Source: a bacterium HR32 (GTDB taxonomy: Bacteria > Sysuimicrobiota > Sysuimicrobiia > Sysuimicrobiales > Sysuimicrobiaceae). From it: 5,785 bases of DNA. The stretch is from assembly GCA_002898935.1 (NCBI GenBank), contig BEII01000127.1:1-5785 (forward strand), in the 5' to 3' direction. The translations under genes and the position numbers were made by a program. The notes beneath the pieces are model-generated. The model was not told the origin of the DNA. It searched no databases and was given only the letters and a program-made list of their open reading frames with translations. Each line of letters begins with the position of its first letter. Position 1 is the stretch's first letter. This document shows positions 1 to 3,764 of the stretch, piece after piece.

Positions 1-4
1 AGCC

Positions 5-1063
5 GTGAACACTGTGCACCGCGTTTGGGTCCTGGGGTTCCCTGAACGGCCTCCGGACTGGCCCGCCGGGTTGCCCTTCAATCCGTGTAGCCCCCACTCC
101 CTGCCGCCCGGCCCGGTAGTGGTCCACCCGTCGGAGGTGGCGCACTTCATCGAGCTGGCCCGGAGAGCCGCCTCCCATACGGAATCCGGAACGCTGCCTC
201 GAGCCGTGCTCTACTTGCCCCCGGGAGATTCCGAGCCCCCGGAGGTCGCAGCATACTTCGACGCTGTCGTAAGGGCTGACGAGACCGACCGACTCGTACG
301 CCTCCTGACCTGCCCCCACACCCTTTCCGTCCACGAGTGGGTCGAGGAGCTGCCCCGTGAGGCCCTGTTTGGGGTCCTAGAGGTACCCTGGGAGCACCGG
401 AACCTGCCCGGGGAGGCGCGGGAACACCTCACACGCTGCCGGGTGTGCCGGGAGGAGTTCCATCAGGCCCTGCAGGCCCGCCGCAGGCTTCTGCGTGCCC
501 TCTGCCCGGAACCGGAGGCCCTGGCACGGTATGCCACGGGAGCCGGTGCCGCCCACCTCGCCCACCACGTGGACCGCTGCCCGGCCTGCCGCGCCGAACT
601 CGCCGCACTGCAGCGGGAGTTGGGTGGCGAGCCAAGAGCAGTTCCCTTGAAGCCCGAGCTACGGCCTCTCTGGGACCAAGTGGCCACCCTCCTGGGGGTG
701 CGCCGCCTTCCACCCATCGCCGTGGACCTGAGCCCGCTCCTTGCTACCCTCCCCCTGGCCGCGAAGTCGCTGCCGGAAACCCAGAGCCCGCAATCCCTCC
801 GGGCCCAACTGGAAGGTGTCCGTTGCACCGTCCAGCGCTCGCCAGAAGGCCTCCTGTGGGCCGCTGTGGAAGCCGACCTTCAGGCACCCCGGAAGGTACG
901 GCTGGTCCTGGCCAGCCTCCATTGGACCCAGCCCCAGGAGTGGCTCGTGGAACTCCGCCCCATCGCCCCGGGCCGGCTGGGTGCCACTCTGTTCCTTGGC
1001 CGGGCCGAGCACCTGGAGCCCGGAGCTGCCCTGTTCCTCGTGCCGGAGCCCACGGATGCGTGA
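5..1063 (+). CDS. Tandem zf-HC2 zinc-motif protein, putative soluble anti-sigma factor (N-terminus uncertain)
   Basis: Seen: 352 residues from the GTG at 5. The frame is open to the left edge, a second in-frame GTG lies at 14, and only 4 nt are visible upstream, so the true start may be off-window. Two copies of the H-x3-C-x2-C signature of anti-sigma zinc domains are present: H141/C145/C148, with an upstream CPH at 103-105, and H188/C192/C195, with an upstream CPEPEALARY at 167-176. Each copy is laid out like a zf-HC2 domain (leading Cys, helix, then HxxxCxxC). There is no hydrophobic stretch long enough for a membrane helix, so the protein is probably cytoplasmic. The N-terminal ~100 residues and the C-terminal ~150 residues (beta-rich in appearance) are not recognised. 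Known: zf-HC2/ZAS domains bind and hold sigma factors. Inferred: it controls the overlapping sigma gene downstream. The order anti-sigma before sigma is less usual. It could instead be another zinc-binding regulator. Confidence 0.8.
   Translation: MNTVHRVWVLGFPERPPDWPAGLPFNPCSPHSLPPGPVVVHPSEVAHFIELARRAASHTESGTLPRAVLYLPPGDSEPPEVAAYFDAVVRADETDRLVRLLTCPHTLSVHEWVEELPREALFGVLEVPWEHRNLPGEAREHLTRCRVCREEFHQALQARRRLLRALCPEPEALARYATGAGAAHLAHHVDRCPACRAELAALQRELGGEPRAVPLKPELRPLWDQVATLLGVRRLPPIAVDLSPLLATLPLAAKSLPETQSPQSLRAQLEGVRCTVQRSPEGLLWAAVEADLQAPRKVRLVLASLHWTQPQEWLVELRPIAPGRLGATLFLGRAEHLEPGAALFLVPEPTDA
1045..1048 (+). promoter_or_regulatory. Ribosome binding site (GGAG) for the sigma-factor gene
   Basis: GGAG lies 7 nt before the ATG at 1056, inside the end of the preceding gene. 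It decides the start of the sigma gene: the frame is open far upstream (to about 741), but sigma-like sequence begins only at this ATG. The ATG-to-TGA overlap of 8 bp points to translational coupling. Confidence 0.6.
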
Positions 1064-1859
1064 CCCGGATCACCTCGCCCTCCAGGCCCAGGCCGGGGAC
1101 GAGGAAGCCTACCGCGAGCTCTTCGATCGCTTCCGTCCCGCGGTCGAGGGAACCGCCCACAAGGTGGCGGAACGCTGGCGCCGACGGGACCTTGAGGCGG
1201 ACCTGTGCCAGGAGGGTTTCTGCGGCCTCCTGCACGCGGTGCGGAACTACGACCCGGTCAAAGGGTCCTTCCAGACCTGGGCCTTCCGGCACATACGGTG
1301 GGCGGTCAAAAGCGGACTGTACCGGTTCCTCGGGCTCGAGCCCCGTGAGGCCCGGGCTGTCCTCAAAGCCGTTGGCATTCTCGGCCACACGATCGACGAC
1401 ACCCGGCCGGAGGAGATTGCCCGGATCACCGGCCTTGACGTGGAAAAGGTTCAGGCCATTCTGGCGACCCTGCGGACCGAACCTGCCGACGAAGCCGTGG
1501 AGCTCGTCGACCTCAAGGACCCCGGTGCGGGGGATCCGGGACTCCTGGTCCTCCTTCGGGTCTGCCACGGGTTGGGTGCGGACGGTTTCAAGTTCGCCGT
1601 GCTCCTCGTGCTCCGAGACATGGAGTACGGGTGGGATGAGGTTGCTGGTCTGCTCGCCGCCTCTTCCCCAGGGGCCTGGACCCGTGCCCTGAAAGCCCAA
1701 TACCCCTCGGTGCTGGCGGTGTTCCCCGAAGCCGGCGACTGGCCCGCGGTCCGAAACACCTTCCGCACCCCTCCGCCCGCCCTCACCCCGGAAGCGCTCC
1801 GCCAGTTCTTCTGTCGCCTGCGCCAGCGCATCCTGCGAGCGTACGGGGCCTCGGCCTGA
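1056..1859 (+). CDS. Sigma-70-family RNA polymerase sigma factor with divergent region 4
   Basis: 267 residues from ATG 1056, overlapping the upstream zinc-motif gene by 8 bp. Region 2 spans about residues 8-88: an AxxGDEEAYRELFDRF helix, then region 2.2-2.4 with LCQEGFCGLLHAVRNYDP (50-67) and GSFQTWAFRHIRWAVKSGL (70-88). This matches the classic xLxQEGxxGLLxAVxxYDPxxGxFxTxA pattern for core-polymerase and -10 binding. Residues 112-139 (TIDDTRPEEIARITGLDVEK onward) resemble region 3 with its PEEIA helix. Region 4 is unusual: a plausible first part (FKFAVLLVLRDMEYGWDEVA, 178-197) is followed by about 45 residues not expected there, and then an Arg-rich helix LRQFFCRLRQRILRAY (248-263). Known: sigma-70 proteins direct promoter choice. 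Inferred: an alternative sigma factor held by the upstream gene product. Its target promoters cannot be deduced here. The sigma identity is secure on region 2; the function of the C-terminus is not. Confidence 0.88.
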   Translation: MRDPDHLALQAQAGDEEAYRELFDRFRPAVEGTAHKVAERWRRRDLEADLCQEGFCGLLHAVRNYDPVKGSFQTWAFRHIRWAVKSGLYRFLGLEPREARAVLKAVGILGHTIDDTRPEEIARITGLDVEKVQAILATLRTEPADEAVELVDLKDPGAGDPGLLVLLRVCHGLGADGFKFAVLLVLRDMEYGWDEVAGLLAASSPGAWTRALKAQYPSVLAVFPEAGDWPAVRNTFRTPPPALTPEALRQFFCRLRQRILRAYGASA

Positions 1860-1964
1860 AGCAGGTTCAAGGCACCAGCTCTTCAGGGCCCGGCCTCCCG
1901 TCACACGCCCCGCCTCTGCCACCCATTCTCCGGGCGAGAACAGAACCGACCGCGGAGGAGGGAC
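1860..1964 (+). promoter_or_regulatory. Intergenic spacer with strong ribosome binding site (GGAGGAGGGA, 1954-1963)
   Basis: This 105-bp gap separates the sigma gene from the next small gene. Its only clear signal is the purine run at 1954-1963; the first GGAGG (1954-1958) is 6 nt from ATG 1965. No convincing hairpin with a T-run and no clear -35/-10 pair was seen. If the E1-like gene group has its own promoter, this gap is the natural place for it, possibly one read by the alternative sigma factor encoded just upstream, but the sequence does not show that. Confidence 0.5.
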
Positions 1965-2240
1965 ATGTACGGTCTGAGCCGGTCGAGGCACAGCGGCGCC
2001 ACCTACCTGGTAGACATGGAAGGCCAAGCCACCCGAGGTCTGCTGGACGCCGTGGCCCACCTCTACCTCCGGTACGCCCTGATGAACCGTTGTTGCCGGA
2101 TCCTCGTCCGCGCCAGGAACATCAGCGCCCTGTATGCCCTCGAATCCGTCGGCGCCGAGAGCGGAACCAGGGCCGTGCGCTGCTACCTCGTCTGGGTCCG
2201 CGAACCGTCCGGGTGCGGACCGGCCCGGACCGACGCGTAG
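1965..2240 (+). CDS. Small protein of unknown function (91 aa), first of the E1-like gene group
   Basis: Seen: ATG 1965 has an excellent ribosome binding site, and the codons carry the strong third-position G/C bias of the neighbouring real genes, so this is very probably translated. The core reads as strand (ATYLVDME), helix (RGLLDAVAHLYLRYALM), strand (CCRILVRA), helix (ISALYALESVGAE), strand (RAVRCYLVWVRE). No signal peptide, membrane segment or metal motif was seen; three cysteines are scattered. The stretch LVRARNISALYALESVGAE loosely resembles the V-x3-N-x2-A-x2-L-x3-G element of GNAT acetyltransferases. However, the protein is too short and lacks the acetyl-CoA loop (Q/R-x2-G-x-G/A), so that assignment is not made. 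It is separated from the probable next gene by 44-110 bp depending on that gene's start. It may be a partner or substrate of the E1-like enzyme; nothing in the sequence proves it. Confidence 0.8.
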   Translation: MYGLSRSRHSGATYLVDMEGQATRGLLDAVAHLYLRYALMNRCCRILVRARNISALYALESVGAESGTRAVRCYLVWVREPSGCGPARTDA

Positions 2241-2482
2241 CCACCGGCCGGCGGCACGGCCGAACCGTCACAACGTAACTCGGGGTGCTTCCATTGGCCA
2301 CAGGCAGGGCATTCCGGACACCTCGCCCCCCACAGCCCAGCGTCCGGGCAGTGGTAGTACCCATCCCGCCCAACGCCCCTGCCGAACCCGACCTCCCTCA
2401 CGGCGAAACGGTTGGGGACGGACCGGATGCGGACCTGTGCTACCTGTGGACGGAGGCCCGCGAACGGCAGCCGAGAGCCCAA
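2183..2482 (-). CDS. Alternative minus-strand frame with a zinc-ribbon-like motif (low confidence)
   Basis: This frame occupies the same bases, with the same codon boundaries, as the small + strand candidate; at most one of the two is likely to be real. It would encode 99 residues from a TTG start, with YYHCP, then CPECPACGQWKHPELRC (C-x2-C-x2-C-x8-C) in the middle, which looks like a zinc ribbon. Against it: the coding-like base pattern extends to 2536, upstream of any usable start on this strand; no well-spaced ribosome binding site is seen; the region carrying the Cys motif (2285-2350) has weak codon periodicity; and it would run 58 bp into the convergent 91-aa gene. It is kept because the Cys motif is striking. 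Confidence 0.2.
   Translation of the reverse strand: MGSRLPFAGLRPQVAQVRIRSVPNRFAVREVGFGRGVGRDGYYHCPDAGLWGARCPECPACGQWKHPELRCDGSAVPPAGGYASVRAGPHPDGSRTQTR
2207..2230 (+). repeat. Short inverted repeat near the end of the 91-aa gene
   Basis: GTCCGGG (2207-2213) and CCCGGAC (2224-2230) are perfect 7-bp arms around a 10-nt loop, just before the stop codon at 2238-2240. There is no T-run after it, so it does not look like an intrinsic terminator. In DNA this GC-rich it may be chance, or a weak attenuating or mRNA-stabilising hairpin. Confidence 0.25.
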
Positions 2483-2536
2483 CTGGGGGTCGGCCAGCCC
2501 CTCCTCCGCCGAGAGCCGCGCTTCCGGTACGACTAG
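2351..2536 (+). CDS. Probable small protein (61 aa; up to 83 aa from GTG 2285) directly upstream of the E1-like gene
   Basis: Unrecognised. Support comes from codon pattern counted by hand. In this frame from 2351 to the TAG at 2534-2536, G+C is about 84%, 51% and 79% at codon positions 1, 2 and 3, a strong coding profile that continues right up to the stop. The upstream part back to GTG 2285 lacks this contrast, so I favour GTG 2351, although neither start has a clear ribosome binding site. The product starts VVVPIPPNAPAEP and ends in a charged segment (TEARERQPRAQLGVGQPLL, then RREPRFRYD). It is Pro-rich at the N-terminus and has a single Cys. The stop is 4 nt before the GTG of the E1-like gene, typical operon spacing. 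The mirrored minus-strand frame shares the same codon boundaries and is the main alternative reading. Confidence 0.42.
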   Translation: MVVPIPPNAPAEPDLPHGETVGDGPDADLCYLWTEARERQPRAQLGVGQPLLRREPRFRYD

Positions 2537-2540
2537 AGCC

Positions 2541-3764
2541 GTGCACGCAGAGGTCGTCTGCCCCAGGGACTTCTGGGATCAGCTCCTACGCGAGGGCTTG
2601 AACCTTCATGCCGACGGCCACACCCTGCACGCCCCGGCAGGCCTTGTCACCCTGCCCGGCCGCATGCGCTTCCTCGTACGCGAGCCTTTCAAGTCCCACA
2701 CCCACCCCTCGGGGTCCGCAGTCCGGGTCCAGTTCCGCAGCGGTAGACCCTTGCCATCTTTTCCGGCACAGGCACCCCTACCCCGAGCCGACCTCGTCCT
2801 CGGCATCGGTCCCGCAGAGGGGCGTTGGTGGGGACTCGCCTGGACCATCCCTGACCGCACACTGCCGGTCTCCGAAATCTCCCTGCCCGGCCCCGGCATG
2901 TTCCGCCTGCGCAAGCACCCGGACCCCGATACCCCCGCTGTCCCCGAAACCCGCTGGACACGCACCCGTGCTGCCCTGGGCGAAGCAGCCTGGCGCCGCC
3001 TCGCCTCCCTCCGTGTGGGCATCGTGGGCTGTGGCCGCCTTGGTTCCACCCTCGCCGCCGCCCTCGCGCGAAACGGCGTCCGCCACCTCCTCCTCGTGGA
3101 CCCCGACATCGTGGAACCCCACAACCTGGGAGAAACCGACGGCCTCGACCCACTCGACCTCAACACCCCCAAGGTCCAGGCCCTGGCACGCTACCTCTCC
3201 GCCGCCTGCCCCTGGACTCACCCCCGGGCAGTCCCCGCATCCGTCCACACCTACGCCGCCTTACACCACCTCAAGGGCTGCGACCTGCTGATCTGCGCCG
3301 CCGATTCTCCGGCAGCCAGAGAAGCCTGCGGCCTCCTCGCGGCACGCTACCACCTCGTCCTCGTTGAGACCGGGACTGGGGTCTTCACCGGCGACGGCGG
3401 CGGGCGCGTCCTGGGAGCCGAAGTGCGCTTGGTCCTCCCGGGACAGTCCTGCAGGAACTGTATGGAGCAGGACCGGCAACCCCAAGACACCACACCCCTC
3501 CCCTGGTGGGCCGACCGGATGGGCAGTCTGCGCAGCCTCAACCTCCTGGCGGCCGGAATGACCCTGCTGCTGATCGAGGGGCTGGCCCGCGGGGACTGCA
3601 GAGCTTCGGGGGAAGCCCGGTGGGTATGGGGCGAACCATCGCGCTGGAGCCCGGTACCTCGCTGCGGGCCACCGGGATGCCTCAGACCGGTGGCAGGCGT
3701 CGGCGACGAGCAGGAGCCCGTCCAGGCCGCGGACCTGCGTCACGCAGCTCCGCTCCCCCGCTGA
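2541..3764 (+). CDS. E1-like / ThiF-family adenylyltransferase with novel N-terminal region
   Basis: 407 residues from GTG 2541. The open frame runs further upstream (ATG 2427), but there position-2 G+C is about 87% and position-1 only about 50%, which is not coding-like. The C-terminal E1 domain (about 155-385) is clear: RVGIVGCGRLGS with GxGxxG at 163-168; LLLVDPDIVEPHNLGE (183-198) with Asp187 and Asn195; Lys211 in TPKVQA; ICAADSPAAREAC (251-263) with Asp255 and Arg260. Two Cys pairs, SCRNC (C304, C307) and RCGPPGC (C375, C380), fit the structural zinc site of MoeB/ThiF/E1 proteins. Known: the family adenylates the C-terminal Gly of ubiquitin-like or sulfur-carrier proteins using ATP-Mg. 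The usual NLxRQ after the acidic strand is NLGET here, so the trans-acting Arg is missing. The first 150 residues are not recognised. They contain SHTHPSG (52-58), which recalls a JAMM His pair, but no S-x2-D follows at the proper spacing. The substrate is unknown. Confidence 0.88.
   Translation: MHAEVVCPRDFWDQLLREGLNLHADGHTLHAPAGLVTLPGRMRFLVREPFKSHTHPSGSAVRVQFRSGRPLPSFPAQAPLPRADLVLGIGPAEGRWWGLAWTIPDRTLPVSEISLPGPGMFRLRKHPDPDTPAVPETRWTRTRAALGEAAWRRLASLRVGIVGCGRLGSTLAAALARNGVRHLLLVDPDIVEPHNLGETDGLDPLDLNTPKVQALARYLSAACPWTHPRAVPASVHTYAALHHLKGCDLLICAADSPAAREACGLLAARYHLVLVETGTGVFTGDGGGRVLGAEVRLVLPGQSCRNCMEQDRQPQDTTPLPWWADRMGSLRSLNLLAAGMTLLLIEGLARGDCRASGEARWVWGEPSRWSPVPRCGPPGCLRPVAGVGDEQEPVQAADLRHAAPLPR

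Noticed and set aside
744..2060. 438-residue minus-strand open frame opposite the anti-sigma and sigma genes
   Set aside because: It is antisense to two genes with recognisable domains. The product is Gly/Pro/Arg-rich with no motif, typical of a GC-rich shadow frame.
2207..2240. Intrinsic terminator after the 91-aa gene
   Set aside because: The 7-bp inverted repeat has no T-run and lies before the stop codon.
2427..2540. Upstream start (ATG 2427, MRTCATCGRR) for the E1-like gene
   Set aside because: In this frame G+C is about 50% at codon position 1 and about 87% at position 2, opposite to real genes here. The CxxC looks accidental, so GTG 2541 is preferred.
2694..2790. JAMM/JAB protease domain around SHTHPSG in the E1-like protein
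   Set aside because: The required S-x2-D at the fixed distance after the His pair is absent, and no upstream catalytic Glu is evident. Only a remote, degenerate relationship could remain.
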